Assembly: GCA_965220055.1 (NCBI GenBank)
Contig: CBDCPE010000003.1
Coordinates: 62,001 to 126,000 of the forward strand
Source: Bin87 sp965220055
Lineage (GTDB): Bacteria; Chloroflexota; Dehalococcoidia; Lucifugimonadales; UBA3495
Direction of reading: 5' to 3'
Length of the DNA stretch: 64,000 bases
The translations under genes and the position numbers were made by a program. Below, piece by piece: positions 52,080-61,033 of the stretch (positions are counted from its first letter, which is position 1; every line of letters begins with the position of its first letter). The notes under the pieces are model-generated. The model worked only from the letters and a program-made list of their open reading frames with translations, did not search any database and was not told the DNA's origin.

Positions 52080-53578
52080 CCGCACACCTCCGCTTCTACC
52101 AAGCTGCCCGTGAGGAGGCGGTCGTAGATCTTCAGGTCCGGCTTCCCGGACAGGATCAGCACCGGAGCCTCCGGCGGCCTGGGCTCGGCCAGGTCCCGCA
52201 CCGCGGCGTAGTCGAAGGGTTTCCCAGTCTCCAGCAGCAGCGACAACGCGCTGTCCACATTGGCCTCCATGGTGGTCGCCGCCAGGTGCAGGATCCGCAG
52301 GTACTCCACGTCGGCACGCTCCCCGCGCCATTCCCGGAGGGCGTCGTAGGCGAGGCGGAAGTGCAGCGTGGGAAACAGTTGCTCTCGGAAACGGTAACGA
52401 GCAAAAGCACCGGGCTTGCGCACCAAGGATCCGATGACGTGGCGGTAATTGACGTTGCTTTCTCCCTCTCCCCGCACCCGCTCCATGCGTTCGACCAAGT
52501 GGCCCTTGTAGTACACTTCCACCCAGTCGGCGTACAAACGGATCTGTACCTCCTGGTCGATCAGACGGGAGGGGACGCTGTAGCTCCGTCCCGCTACCTG
52601 GATGGTGCTCCACTTACGCACCTTGGACCGGTAGTTGGCGTATTCCGGCATGGGAGCTGGGGGCAGAGGCCTCAGGCAAGCCATTTCCTGCTCCAGCTTC
52701 CCCTTCACCAGGCGGTTGCGCCGCTCCACCATCTCCCGGACGAAGCTGGCGTAGTGGTCGGCGGTGTGGAAATCGCGGCTGCCGCGCAGGATGAGGGCCT
52801 GGTCAACGGCGTCCTTCAAGCGGTAGTGGGCGTGCTCGGCGACGCCGTTTTCGTGGCTCTGGCCGCGATTGATGCGGGTGGACCGCAGACCGTAGTGGTC
52901 CAGCAGGGCGGCGTAATTGTCGTTTAGGGCCCGGCCGCGGCTGCGTTTCATCTCGTGGGTGGCGGCGGAGGTATTGTCGGAGCGCGCCACCTCTGGAACG
53001 CCGCCCAGGGTCCAGAGGGCAGCCTGCAATCCCTGCTTGAGCGCCAGGAAGGTCTCGCCGGTGGCGACCTCGGCGTAGCGCCAGCCCGAATGGCTGAGGA
53101 TCAGCTGGAACAGCAGGTGGGAATAGGGCTGGCCAGCGATGGTCACCCCCAGAGGGTCGCCGTGGGTGAAGTCAAACTGGGCTTCCCGACCCGGCGGATG
53201 CTCCTGGGGGAAGTACACCTCCTGGTCCGGACCATGCAGCGCCCGCCAGTCCTGTAATCGTCGTTGCAGGGTGCGCAACTGGGAGGCGCTGAACCGGCCG
53301 GGATGGTGCTCCTCCAACCACTCGATAATTGTCGTTGCTTTCAGTTGGCCCTTGGAGTCGCCCCGCAGCAGGGGCTCAATCTCCTCCTCCCACACCCCGT
53401 CGAAGGGATCGGGCCGGGTGCGCCACCAACGCTCCTGTCTCGTCTCCGACGGCAACGGGCCGTCCTGCCACTTGCGTGCTGACCGCACGCACATCCCAGC
53501 CTTCGCGGCCGCCGTCTCCTGCGTCTTTCCTTCCATAAGTTTCTGCCTCCATAGTGCGACTTGTCGGTCCTTGATCAA
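52076..53578 (-). CDS. istA: IS21 transposase IstA
   Basis: 500 residues. N-terminal DNA-binding region, then the DDE integrase core: AQFDFTH (first Asp), EVARSDNTSAATHE and INRGQSHENGVAEHAHYRLKDAV (second Asp, Glu region), and a C-terminal beta barrel (YSVPSRLIDQEVQIRLYADWVEVYYKGHLV). Length is normal and the frame intact, so the element may be active. It overlaps istB by 4 bases. Confidence 0.92.
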   Translation of the reverse strand: MIKDRQVALWRQKLMEGKTQETAAAKAGMCVRSARKWQDGPLPSETRQERWWRTRPDPFDGVWEEEIEPLLRGDSKGQLKATTIIEWLEEHHPGRFSASQLRTLQRRLQDWRALHGPDQEVYFPQEHPPGREAQFDFTHGDPLGVTIAGQPYSHLLFQLILSHSGWRYAEVATGETFLALKQGLQAALWTLGGVPEVARSDNTSAATHEMKRSRGRALNDNYAALLDHYGLRSTRINRGQSHENGVAEHAHYRLKDAVDQALILRGSRDFHTADHYASFVREMVERRNRLVKGKLEQEMACLRPLPPAPMPEYANYRSKVRKWSTIQVAGRSYSVPSRLIDQEVQIRLYADWVEVYYKGHLVERMERVRGEGESNVNYRHVIGSLVRKPGAFARYRFREQLFPTLHFRLAYDALREWRGERADVEYLRILHLAATTMEANVDSALSLLLETGKPFDYAAVRDLAEPRPPEAPVLILSGKPDLKIYDRLLTGSLVEAEVCG

Positions 53579-53659
53579 TCCGGCACCTCCGAGCCGGATG
53601 GTTTACTCCATCTCAACCGGCAAAAGTAGTCGTCGCATGAGGCATTCCTTATTGTCGTC

Positions 53660-53989
53660 TATCACCCGGGGCAGACCCGAAGCAAATCCTGGAATGGTTT
53701 GTCCTGCGCGGGCAACTGGAAGTTACTTTCCCGGAGGTGCGAACCTACCTGGGCGTGGAGACCCAGCGCCAGTGGTCCGATCTGGCCATCGCCCGCACCA
53801 CGCCCGTCCTGCTGGGTCTCTTTTCCTGGATCACCCTGGCCGCCGACACGTTGCAAAAACGGCGTCCCATGACCCAGCGCACTGCGGCCTGGTAGGACTA
53901 GCCGTCGCCGACCTTCGTGGACGCCATCGCCCTGGTGCGACGCCAACTGTGGCTGGCGTCGGAGGGTTTTTCACTGTCGGCGGCCCGCC
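53660..53989 (+). pseudogene. IS701-type relic copy 2, 3' part, split by two insertions
   Basis: Frame reads DPKQILEWFVLRGQLEVTFPEVRTYLGVETQRQWSDLAIARTTPVLLGLFSWITLAAD, aligning with ILQWYLLRWQVEVTFEELRAHLGMETQRQWSERAIARTTPALFGLFS of the intact transposase. A TAG follows at TAAW*. The frame ends at FSLSAARP where the intact IS701 entered. The final segment resumes at 55444-55520 and ends in LYHRLVDSLAYAA, matching LLYRRMLDTLAYAA. The IS21 element separates it from the 5' part. Confidence 0.78.
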
Positions 53990-55443
53990 CTCGGCTTTGT
54001 ACAATCAAGCGGCATAGGCTAGCGTGTCGAGCATCCTGCGGTACAAGAGGCGCGGGACTTTTATCGATTCGTGCTCGCGCTCGGACGGCATAAAAGTACC
54101 CTGCTGCACCCAGAGGTGTCGTCTGACCAGGGCGATGGCGTCGGCGAAGGAAGGGCTGGTCTTGTCATACCATGCCGTGGTGCGCGGAGCCATGCCACCC
54201 TGCTGACCGATCAGGATATCCGCCGCCAGCGTCACCACGCTGAACAAGCCAAAGAGCGCGGGGGTGGTCCGCGCGATGGCTCGTTCCGACCACTGGCGCT
54301 GGGTTTCCATGCCCAGGTGAGCCCGCAGCTCCTCAAAGGTCACCTCGACCTGCCACCGCAGCAGATACCACTGCAATATCCGCAGCGGTTCCGCCGCGAC
54401 GTCGGTGCATAGCAAGGCATAGGGCCCGCGGCGCTCCGCCAGGTATCTGACGACGACCCAACGTATGGGAAGGCGCGGCGGCCCGCCGTGGTACCACAGC
54501 GCCACGCCCGAAGCGAGCTCGACCATGGTGGTACTGCCGTCGGAACCGGTGGCGCGGTAGGGGGTCCATTGGGTAGCGGGATCGTCCAGTACCGCAGTGG
54601 GATTGGGCAGTCGCGCTCCGACCACCCGGGGCCGCCCGATCTGGCCGGGCCGCCGCGCTGGCGCGGGCTGGTGCAGGGACGCATCCTTGCGCAGTTTGGT
54701 GACGACGACAACGGGCTTCGACATGCCCTGGCAATGCCGCAGGAACTCCCGCTTGGCGTAGCCGCCATCGGCCACCACCACCAGGTCCCGGTCCGGCAGC
54801 CACCGGCGCCGGCAGACCAGCATCTGCTGGGCGTAGTCGGTGACCGTCTTGTGCCGGCGGCCTTTGCGTCGGTCATAGCGGGCCGACACCACCAGCGCGG
54901 TCAAAAACGGCAGCGCCCAGTGTCGACCCGCCCATCCGATACGCGTCAGCAACATCAGGCTCACCCATTGCAGTCCGGGAGTCATCACCACCTGGTCGTC
55001 GGTGGAGCGTACGGGATCCCGGTACCGCCCCTTGGCAGCAATCTTCCGACCCCAGCGTCGTTCCACCGTCTCGTCAATGCCGAACACCAACGGCTCGGTG
55101 GACGAACCAAGGCGCCCGGCCACCAGCAGCAACAGCACCCGGCTCAGTCGCAGTGGCGACCACTGGGCGCGGTTGAGCACGTGGTGATAGATGGCGAAGT
55201 CGCCGTGCTGCCCAATCCCCAGGATGTTGAGGGCGGAGGACACGGTGCGCTTGCCGGGAGACAGGATCGCTCCTACCGCCAGGAGTTGAGCCTTGCGCCA
55301 GGTCCTGGGGTCAAACAGGTGCTCAAAGGGCAGCAGCAGGGTTACTATGACTGCGGGCAGGGTAGGCATGCTCGACCTCTTGTAGTGATTTGGTCGAGCT
55401 TACCCTGTTCTTATAATTCTGCTAGCTTTTGTACAAAGTCGAG
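53990..55443 (-). mobile_element. Intact IS701-type element
   Basis: Ends are inverted repeats: CTCGGCTTTGTACAA at the left and its near-complement TTGTACAAAGTCGAG at the right. It carries one intact transposase. It is inserted inside the 3' end of the IS701-type relic. No exact 4-base target duplication is visible. Confidence 0.83.
54005..55369 (-). CDS. IS701-family transposase (DDE_5 type)
   Basis: 454 residues. Catalytic core: GIDETVERRWG, VVADGGYAKREFL, and the Glu in VEVTFEELRAHLGMETQRQW. N-terminal segment MPTLPAVIVTLLLPFEHLFDPRTWRKAQLLAVGAILSPGKRTV is typical of DDE_5 transposases. The frame is intact, and the relic copies around it are its decayed relatives. It may be active. Confidence 0.88.
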   Translation of the reverse strand: MPTLPAVIVTLLLPFEHLFDPRTWRKAQLLAVGAILSPGKRTVSSALNILGIGQHGDFAIYHHVLNRAQWSPLRLSRVLLLLVAGRLGSSTEPLVFGIDETVERRWGRKIAAKGRYRDPVRSTDDQVVMTPGLQWVSLMLLTRIGWAGRHWALPFLTALVVSARYDRRKGRRHKTVTDYAQQMLVCRRRWLPDRDLVVVADGGYAKREFLRHCQGMSKPVVVVTKLRKDASLHQPAPARRPGQIGRPRVVGARLPNPTAVLDDPATQWTPYRATGSDGSTTMVELASGVALWYHGGPPRLPIRWVVVRYLAERRGPYALLCTDVAAEPLRILQWYLLRWQVEVTFEELRAHLGMETQRQWSERAIARTTPALFGLFSVVTLAADILIGQQGGMAPRTTAWYDKTSPSFADAIALVRRHLWVQQGTFMPSEREHESIKVPRLLYRRMLDTLAYAA

Positions 55444-55794
55444 CTGCCGACCCTGATACGCAGGAACTCCCCGTCGCTTTGTACCACCGACTTGTAGATT
55501 CCCTGGCTTACGCCGCTTGAAATGCGTAAAGCCCAGCTAAGTTTCGCAATTTTCTAGTAGAGGAAAACGCACACAAGACGCTCACCAGTCCGGCGCAGGC
55601 AACTCGGCCTCAGGAAAGCCCTTCGAAGTACAGGCCCAACAGGACAGGAAAGCCCAAATATCGTGCTCACCAAATGAGGCAACCGGGCCAATCGGCCACA
55701 ACCTGAAGTCCGGAAGGGTCAAAACCAGCTAACGACGCCGAACGTAAATATTTACAAATGCCTACCGCATCGAAGAACCCATTGGAGGCACGAG

Positions 55795-56136
55795 GTGAAT
55801 AGAAAAACGAAACTCCACACCAGCATGGCAGTAGCCGCACTCGCCGTCTTCGCCGTCATGATCGCAGTGGCGGGCACGGCCGGAACAGCCGAAGCCAGCC
55901 CATCGGAAAAACCCGGCATCTCGGTGCCTCACTGCAGGAACAGCGCTATCGCCACGTACTGGCACACTGAACACCAGGGACGGGCGGCGGCTCCAGCCGG
56001 CTGGCGAGTCGAACGCCGGCACTGGTCAACCGAATCAAATAATTGGAGCACCGGCTCCTGGGACTTCATCGGCGCGCCGGCCGACAACCTCCAGACCTTC
56101 CTGTTGCCTCACCGAAAAATGTTACCGAACCTTTAG
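55795..56136 (+). pseudogene. Secreted protein truncated by an element end
   Basis: From GTG 55795 with GGAGGCACGAG upstream. A signal peptide (about residues 1-34, MAVAALAVFAVMIAVAGTAG..AEA) precedes a domain resembling the start of a fibronectin-type-III-like fold (ATYWHTEHQGRAAAPAGWRVERRHWS). From about 56101 the sequence is the end of a transposable element (CTGTTGCCTCACCG), so the last residues before the stop are not original. The gene is interrupted, with its 3' part lost. The stretch 55521-55794 before it holds no gene. Confidence 0.6.
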
Positions 56137-56620
56137 CACTTGGAATCCGCTCCAATCAACGCCATTTCCGGCAGTCCATCGAGTTCCGCGAAGGTTTCAT
56201 CGGTAGTAGCGTAAACCAGCTTTTTGGCCATTATGCCGTGCCATTCCTTCACTCGGCGTTGCATGGTTCGCAGCTGTGCCTCGGTGAAACGGTCGGGGTG
56301 TTCCGATTGCAACCTGGCCATTAGCGCCTTGCCCATGGCGTCCGGTTCGGCCTGCAGCCAGACCAGCACGTTGCCCCAAACGCCCTCGAAAGGGTCCTTG
56401 GGGGTTCGCCAGTGCCGGGGACCTCGCACGCGAGCTGCGTGAGTAGGTCGGACCTCACCCTGGCGCCACAGCCTCGGCAACTTGGCCAGGAACTTGCTGA
56501 GGCTTTCGCCTGACGGCGTTTCCCGCACTTCCGGAGCGGTCGCCGCCACCAAGGCCGACTGGGCTTCACGGATGGTATGCAGCAATAGCACCGGATCCAG
56601 CCTTGTATGGTACGTAGGGA
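56101..56620 (-). pseudogene. Integrase-core transposase C-terminal relic
   Basis: The minus strand encodes LDPVLLLHTIREAQSALVAATAPEVRETPSGESLSKFLAKLPRLW, then PRHWRTPKDPFEGVWGNVLVWLQAEPDAMGKALMARLQSEHPDRFTEAQLRTMQRRVKEW, ending in TAA at 56133. This C-terminal domain is shared by integrase-core transposases and resembles a segment of the IstA in this window. A terminal-repeat-like sequence follows. No catalytic core remains. Confidence 0.68.
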
Positions 56621-56690
56621 TGCGACAGACCGATCCAACCTGGGTTGAAGAAAACCGTGGGCCAGCCTGGTCGTCGCATCCTACCCGGAT
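56614..56690 (+). ncRNA. Structured leader of IS110, possible bridge RNA
   Basis: GGATGCGAC (56618-56626) and GTCGCATCC (56673-56681) form a 9-bp stem enclosing an inner hairpin (CAAC CTGG GTTG, 56636-56647) in the non-coding region upstream of the IS110 recombinase. Members of this family express a bridge RNA from such a region. Only the pairing is seen; the specificity loops are not identified. Confidence 0.3.
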
Positions 56691-56766
56691 AGAGCCCGAA
56701 CAGTTGCCCGGGCCAATCGAGCCCGCATCGTGCAAGGAAGGGCCGACGCTCACACAGGAGGTACAG

Positions 56767-57729
56767 ATGGGAGGAGAACCGAGGTTCGTAGGTATTGATG
56801 TCTCAAAGGCGCAGGTGGACGTTGCGGTCCGGCCTACGGGAAGGAGATGGGTCATGTCCTACGATGAGGCCGGAAGTAAGGAATTGGTCTCCCAGATGGT
56901 GGACCTGGGGCCCGCCCTAGTGCTGCTGGAGGCAACGGGCGGTCTGGAACTGCCCTTGGTGGCCGCACTGGCGGCGGCGGCGCTGCCAGTGGTCGTCATC
57001 AATCCGCGCCAGGTCCGGGACTTCGCCAGGGCCACCGGAACGCTGGCCAAGACCGACTCGCTGGACGCGGCAGTCCTGGCTCACTTCGCCGACGCGGTTC
57101 GTCCCTCGGTGCGCCCTCTCAGGGACGCCGAGGCCCAGGTCCTCAACTCGCTGACTGCCCGCCGGCGCCAGGTGATGACCATGCTGGTCTCCGAGAAGAA
57201 CCGACTGGGTACTGCCATCAGCGCGGTGCGTCCTCGCATCGAGACCCACATCGCCTGGTTGGACCAGGAGTTGCGCGACTTGGACCAGGAGTTACGGCAG
57301 TCTCTTCGCCGAAGTCCAGTATGGCGTGAGAAGGACGACCTGCTGCGCACCGTTCCCGGCGTAGGGGAGCAGCTCTCTCTCACCCTGCTGGCCGACCTGC
57401 CCGAGTTGGGCGCTCTGGACCGACGGCAGATCGCGGCCTTGGTGGGCGTGGCGCCCTTCAACCGGGACAGCGGTACCTTGCGCGGCCGACGCGCCGTCTG
57501 GGGCGGACGCTCCCGGGTTCGGGGTGTTCTCTACATGGGAACGCTGACCGCGACCCGTTTCAATCCCGTCATCAGCGACTTCTACCAGAGGCTGCTGGAG
57601 GCTGGTAAGACGAAGAAAGTGGCTTTGGTCGCTTGCATGCGTAAACTGCTCACTATCCTAAACGCCATGGTTAAGAATAGCTCTCCATGGCGTAGCTCGC
57701 GTCCCGCAGAAATTGCCCAACCTTCTTGA
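56767..57729 (+). CDS. IS110-family recombinase/transposase
   Basis: 320 residues from the ATG at 56767 with AGGAGG 6 bases upstream. N-terminal DEDD RuvC-like domain: FVGIDVSKAQVDVAV, LEATGG, VINPRQVRDFARATGTLAKTDSLDAAVLAHFAD. C-terminal domain: TVPGVGEQLSLTLLADLPELG..DRRQIAALVGVAPFNRDSG..RGRRAVWGGRSRVRGVLY. The length and the Ser-containing TM_20 region are normal. The element needs a structured RNA from its non-coding end; a candidate is upstream. Boundaries not determined. Confidence 0.9.
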   Translation: MGGEPRFVGIDVSKAQVDVAVRPTGRRWVMSYDEAGSKELVSQMVDLGPALVLLEATGGLELPLVAALAAAALPVVVINPRQVRDFARATGTLAKTDSLDAAVLAHFADAVRPSVRPLRDAEAQVLNSLTARRRQVMTMLVSEKNRLGTAISAVRPRIETHIAWLDQELRDLDQELRQSLRRSPVWREKDDLLRTVPGVGEQLSLTLLADLPELGALDRRQIAALVGVAPFNRDSGTLRGRRAVWGGRSRVRGVLYMGTLTATRFNPVISDFYQRLLEAGKTKKVALVACMRKLLTILNAMVKNSSPWRSSRPAEIAQPS

Positions 57730-57945
57730 CAGCCAACACAGTTGCTGGCTCGCTGGACGGCGCGCATCGGTCTGGGCCAGCAGGTGGTAACCACCAAGAC
57801 CCTACGGCGACGTTTCTTCTCCTTGGCCGGACGGCTCACCCGCTCGGCGCGCCGCCTCACCCTGCATCTGCCCCAGGGCTGGCCTTGGGAAAACCAGTTC
57901 AGTAGCGCTCTGGCTCGATTGCGAGCCCTGCCACTCCCTGCCTGA
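57730..57945 (+). pseudogene. IS1380-family transposase C-terminal relic
   Basis: Reads LLARWTARIGLGQQVVTTKTLRRRFFSLAGRLTRSARRLTLHLPQGWPWENQFSSALARLRALP, the end typical of IS1380 transposases. The rest is missing, replaced upstream by the IS110 element. Nothing recognisable lies in 57946-58120. Confidence 0.7.
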
Positions 57946-58120
57946 CGGCGCCGTCGGCGTCTGAGCCGTCCGCGACTACCCAACCGCCTCGCAGGTCCGC
58001 GTCCAGGTCGGACCCCGAGTGTCTCCTGCTGCAATCTGCCCGGATAATCTCGCCCCGCACCGCCGCTGCGGACCGCCAACATCCCTTGGCGCGGCTGCCA
58101 CACCCGGCACCCGCGCCAAT

Positions 58121-58995
58121 CTATCGGGACCAAGGCCCTACTGTCTCTTTCCTGCGCCTCTCATCCTTTGCCTGACCAGCAACCTGCATCCCTTCGGTGG
58201 ATTCGGGTTTACGGGGACTAGTTTTTGCCAGAGATTGGGGCGCGGTGCCGGCCCAGGTGCGCTTCAGAGCGTACCGGACACTGAACTGCTCAGTGCCCAG
58301 TCCTTGTACTTCCACGTCGATCGTATCGCCGTCCTGGAAGGCGCTGAAGGTCCGATGGTGGTTGCCCCGATGGTTGGTTCCGGTGGCGATTACGTCGCCG
58401 GGCTCCAAATCGTGGATGGAGGTGACCCATTCGATGATCCGGGGAATCTTGTGGGCCATGTCGTTGGTGTTGTAGTTCTGCTTCAGGTCTTCGTTGACCC
58501 ACAACCGAACCGGCAACTCATGGGGGTCTTCGATCTCGTCGGCGGTCACCACCCAAGGGCCCGTTGGGCGAAGGTGGCCCGAGACTTCATCCGTTAGAAG
58601 GTGTTGCCGCTGGGGGCAATTCCCGGGCGGAACCGTCGATGAAGTTCAGGTAGCCAAAGGCCTCCTCCTGGTTCAAGTGGATGGCCGGCTTGCCGATGAC
58701 CAAGGCCAACTCTGCTTCGCCTTGGAAGATAGTGGCGGGAACGTCGGGCAGTATCATGGTGTCCCTGTACCTGAACACTGAGCCCATTGGAAACGGGTCT
58801 CCCCTAGCTCAGAATTGATAGCGAACGCCAGGCGGGCCCAGGCAAAGAGTAAGTAATGCCCAGGTACGTCTACCGGTGAACTGCGTGCGACCACAAATTC
58901 GATCAGCGGGAGTGTTTCGGAGAGCTACCGCTACGGGAATGCCCACGATATCGAGGCGAGCCTCGGAGAATATTGCATCCTGTGCCTGTGATTTA
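58121..58995 (-). pseudogene. Fumarylacetoacetate-hydrolase-family gene, frameshifted
   Basis: Three minus-strand frames join in order: LPLIEFVVARSSPVDVPGHYLLFAWARLAFAIN (about 58940-58810), MGSVFRYRDTMILPDVPATIFQGEAELALVIGKPA (58787-58587), and WVVTADEIEDPHELPVRLWVNEDLKQNYNTNDMAHKIPRIIEW..LEPGDVIATGTNHRG (58560-58300). Frameshifts occur near 58795, 58600 and 58570. FAH-type enzymes hydrolyse or decarboxylate C-C bonds in catabolic intermediates. With intact catabolic genes nearby, this activity has been lost or the sequence contains errors. Confidence 0.75.
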
Positions 58996-59107
58996 CAGAG
59001 GCTCCGGTTTTACACCACAGACCACGTACGCCAAAAGTAAATCTCGCCGGGTCGGCCCCACCACATTAGCCAACCATACGAAGCACCAAAGCCCAAGGAG
59101 GCATCAA

Positions 59108-59356
59108 TTGGACAAGTTCACACCGCTAGGAGAGCGCATCGTCATCAAGCCCATGGAACAGGAAACCCAGACCAGGGGCGGGATCCTGTTGCCCGACACG
59201 GCGAAGGAAAAGCCGCAGGAAGGCGAGGTCATCGCCGTCGGCCCCGGTCGCGTCTCTGATGACGGTTCCCGGATCACCGTGGAACCCTCAATTGGCGACA
59301 AGGTCATTTATTCCAGGTATGCCGGAACCTCGGCTTTGTACAATCAAGCGGCATAG
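59108..59356 (+). pseudogene. groES: groES truncated by an IS end
   Basis: A TTG start with AAGGAGG 6 bases upstream gives DKFTPLGERIVIKPMEQETQTRGGILLPDTAKEKPQEGEVIAVGPGRV..., clear GroES, including the mobile loop. After YSRYAGT, at 59329, the sequence becomes the end of an IS701-type element, adding SALYNQAA and a stop. The last 25 or so residues of GroES, needed for the final beta strand, are lost. No groEL follows. A second copy elsewhere is implied, since groES is essential. Confidence 0.85.
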
Positions 59357-59360
59357 GCTA
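59329..59360 (+). mobile_element. 32-base end of an IS701-type element
   Basis: CTCGGCTTTGTACAATCAAG and the next 12 bases are identical to the left end of the intact IS701-type element at 53990. The remainder is absent: IS630 copy A2 starts at 59361, in a TA inside the sequence GGCTAG. Confidence 0.85.
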
Positions 59361-60526
59361 GTGTGGTGTAACTGAAGTTAGTAGTAATAGTATCAGCGCT
59401 GAGGTATCCTCCGGGTGAGCAGTCCCGAGGGAGGATAACCATGGCCATCGGACGACCAATGCCACCGCTGATTTTGGACGACATGGAGCGGGAAACTCTG
59501 GAGCGGTGGGTGCGACGACCGAAGACGGCGCAAGCCCTGGCGCGGCGGGCCAGAATGATACTGGCCGGCTCCGAAGGCCGGAGCAACACCGCCGTGGGCG
59601 CCGATCTGGGGGTGTCCGACGCAACGGTGGGCAAATGGCGTGCGCGGTTCTTGGAGCGGAGTTTGGATGGCCTGTCGGACGAGCCCCGCAGCGGTCGGCC
59701 CCGAGCGGTTACCGATGATGATGTGGAACGGGTGATTACGCTGACGTTGGAGACCACACCTAAAGACGCCACCCACTGGAGCACTCGGTCCATGGCCCAG
59801 CGGTCCGGCCTGAGCCACAACACCATCCGCCGCATCTGGCGTGCCTTCGGACTGCAACCCCACCGCACCGAGACGTTCAAGCTGTCGGCGGATCCCTGCT
59901 GCATCGAGAAGGTGCGGGACATCGTGGGGCTTTATCTGGACCCGCCGGATCGGGCGTTGGTGTTGTGCGTGGACGAGCAGTCCCAGGTTCAGGCCTTGGA
60001 CCGGACCCGGCCGCTATTGCCGATGCGCCCCGGACAGGCGGAACGGCGCACCCATGATTACCTGCGCCACGGCACCACGTCGTTGTTCGCCGCGCTGGAT
60101 GCCAAAACCGGCAAGGTGATCGGCCAATGCCACCGACGCCACCGGGCCGTGGAGTTCCGCAAGTTCCTCGATACCATTGAGGCCGAAGTGCCCCTTGACC
60201 GGGACGTCCATCTCATCGTGGACAACTACGCCACCCACCAGACGGCGCTGATCCGGAACTGGTTAGCCAAGCGGCCACGGTTCCACCGGCACTTCACGCC
60301 GACCAGCGCATCCTGGCTGAACCTGGTGGAGCGGTGGTTCGGGATGCTGACCGAGCAGCAACTACGGCGAGGGGTGCATCAGAGCAGCGGGGCACTGGAA
60401 GCCGCCATCTACCGCTATCTTGACCTTACCAACGAAAACCCCAAGCCCTTTATCTGGACCAAGACCGCCGACCAGATCCTGGCCAAGGTCGCCAGTTTTT
60501 GCAGGCGCACTTTAGATACATAACAC
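59361..60526 (+). mobile_element. IS630-family element, type A, copy 2
   Basis: 1166 bases between TA at 59359-59360 and TA at 60527-60528. Ends begin GTGTGGTGTAACTG and, inverted, GTGTTATGTATC. Nearly identical to copy 1 at 36796-37966 in opposite orientation, without the 5-base duplication. Confidence 0.88.
59441..60523 (+). CDS. IS630-family transposase, copy 2, intact
   Basis: 360 residues; identical domain content to copy 1, but the C-terminus reads TADQILAKVASFCRRTLDT. Helix-turn-helix and DDE residues as described for copy 1. The frame is intact, so this copy is probably the functional version. Start chosen at the ATG after GGAGGATAACC. Confidence 0.9.
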   Translation: MAIGRPMPPLILDDMERETLERWVRRPKTAQALARRARMILAGSEGRSNTAVGADLGVSDATVGKWRARFLERSLDGLSDEPRSGRPRAVTDDDVERVITLTLETTPKDATHWSTRSMAQRSGLSHNTIRRIWRAFGLQPHRTETFKLSADPCCIEKVRDIVGLYLDPPDRALVLCVDEQSQVQALDRTRPLLPMRPGQAERRTHDYLRHGTTSLFAALDAKTGKVIGQCHRRHRAVEFRKFLDTIEAEVPLDRDVHLIVDNYATHQTALIRNWLAKRPRFHRHFTPTSASWLNLVERWFGMLTEQQLRRGVHQSSGALEAAIYRYLDLTNENPKPFIWTKTADQILAKVASFCRRTLDT

Positions 60527-60849
60527 TAGGTACGAAGTGAAATCCCTGTGTCAGGCCTGTTGCGAGCCAGCAGTTGTTATGTGTCGGCGAGATAGAAAGG
60601 CTTAGCGCGCCGCTCCGTCGGCGTTATTCTGGTACACGAATTGGTACACACATCGGATTTGAGGCATCTTATTTGGTGTTTTTGAGTATGAAATAGCAGT
60701 GTGTTCTAGGGACGCCAGCCCACTCGCCCTAAAATAAACCTTCAAAACGCAGTTTCGTGCTTGATGTGAGCACGGGACGGCATTTTTATGTCTTGTGAAG
60801 TCCGGCCAAATCCGGTGCCATCCGATAAAAAGCTCACGCGTATCCAGTT

Positions 60850-60950
60850 TGTCATCGCGAGGAACGGATCGCCATGTCGATCTCGATCCCGAAGCGATGA
60901 TAGTTGCCGCGATCAGATTGCCCCGCTCCGCTGGCAATGACTGGAGGAGC
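60850..60950. repeat. Palindromic dispersed repeat, locus 2
   Basis: GTCATCGCGAGGAACGGA near 60852 and CCGCTCCGCTGGCAATGAC near 60930 are imperfect inverted arms resembling those at 7601. The core is longer and more divergent. The whole 60527-61033 interval has no convincing gene; a frame ending in VYQFVYQNNADGAAR at 60602 on the - strand has no recognisable homology. Confidence 0.5.
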
Positions 60951-61033
60951 AGTACCGAAAGGACCTGAGGACTACTCCGCGAAGGTCGAGTGCACAGCGG
61001 CAGACGGTTCCGACGCGATCCGGGGCTGGCGGT

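Larger units (their letters stand above)
51280..53644 (-). mobile_element. IS21-family element
   Basis: Both ends contain AGTTTTGCCGGTT-type repeats in opposite orientation: TTAGTTTTGCCGGTT near the left end and AACCGGCAAAAGTAGTCG near the right. The boundaries are approximate because no exact target duplication was found. Inside are istA and istB on the - strand, overlapping by ATGA. It sits inside the second IS701-type relic. Confidence 0.82.

Noticed and set aside
51275..53650. Exact target-site duplication for IS21
   Set aside because: Flanking bases on the two sides do not match convincingly; boundaries were left approximate.
53139..54017. Plus-strand frame across istA and the IS701 relic
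   Set aside because: It is antisense to istA, and only its tail is the relic in a coincident phase.
60602..60937. Possible integrase tail or attachment site
   Set aside because: Sequence VYQFVYQNNADGAAR has no supporting domain and no tRNA or integrase is nearby.
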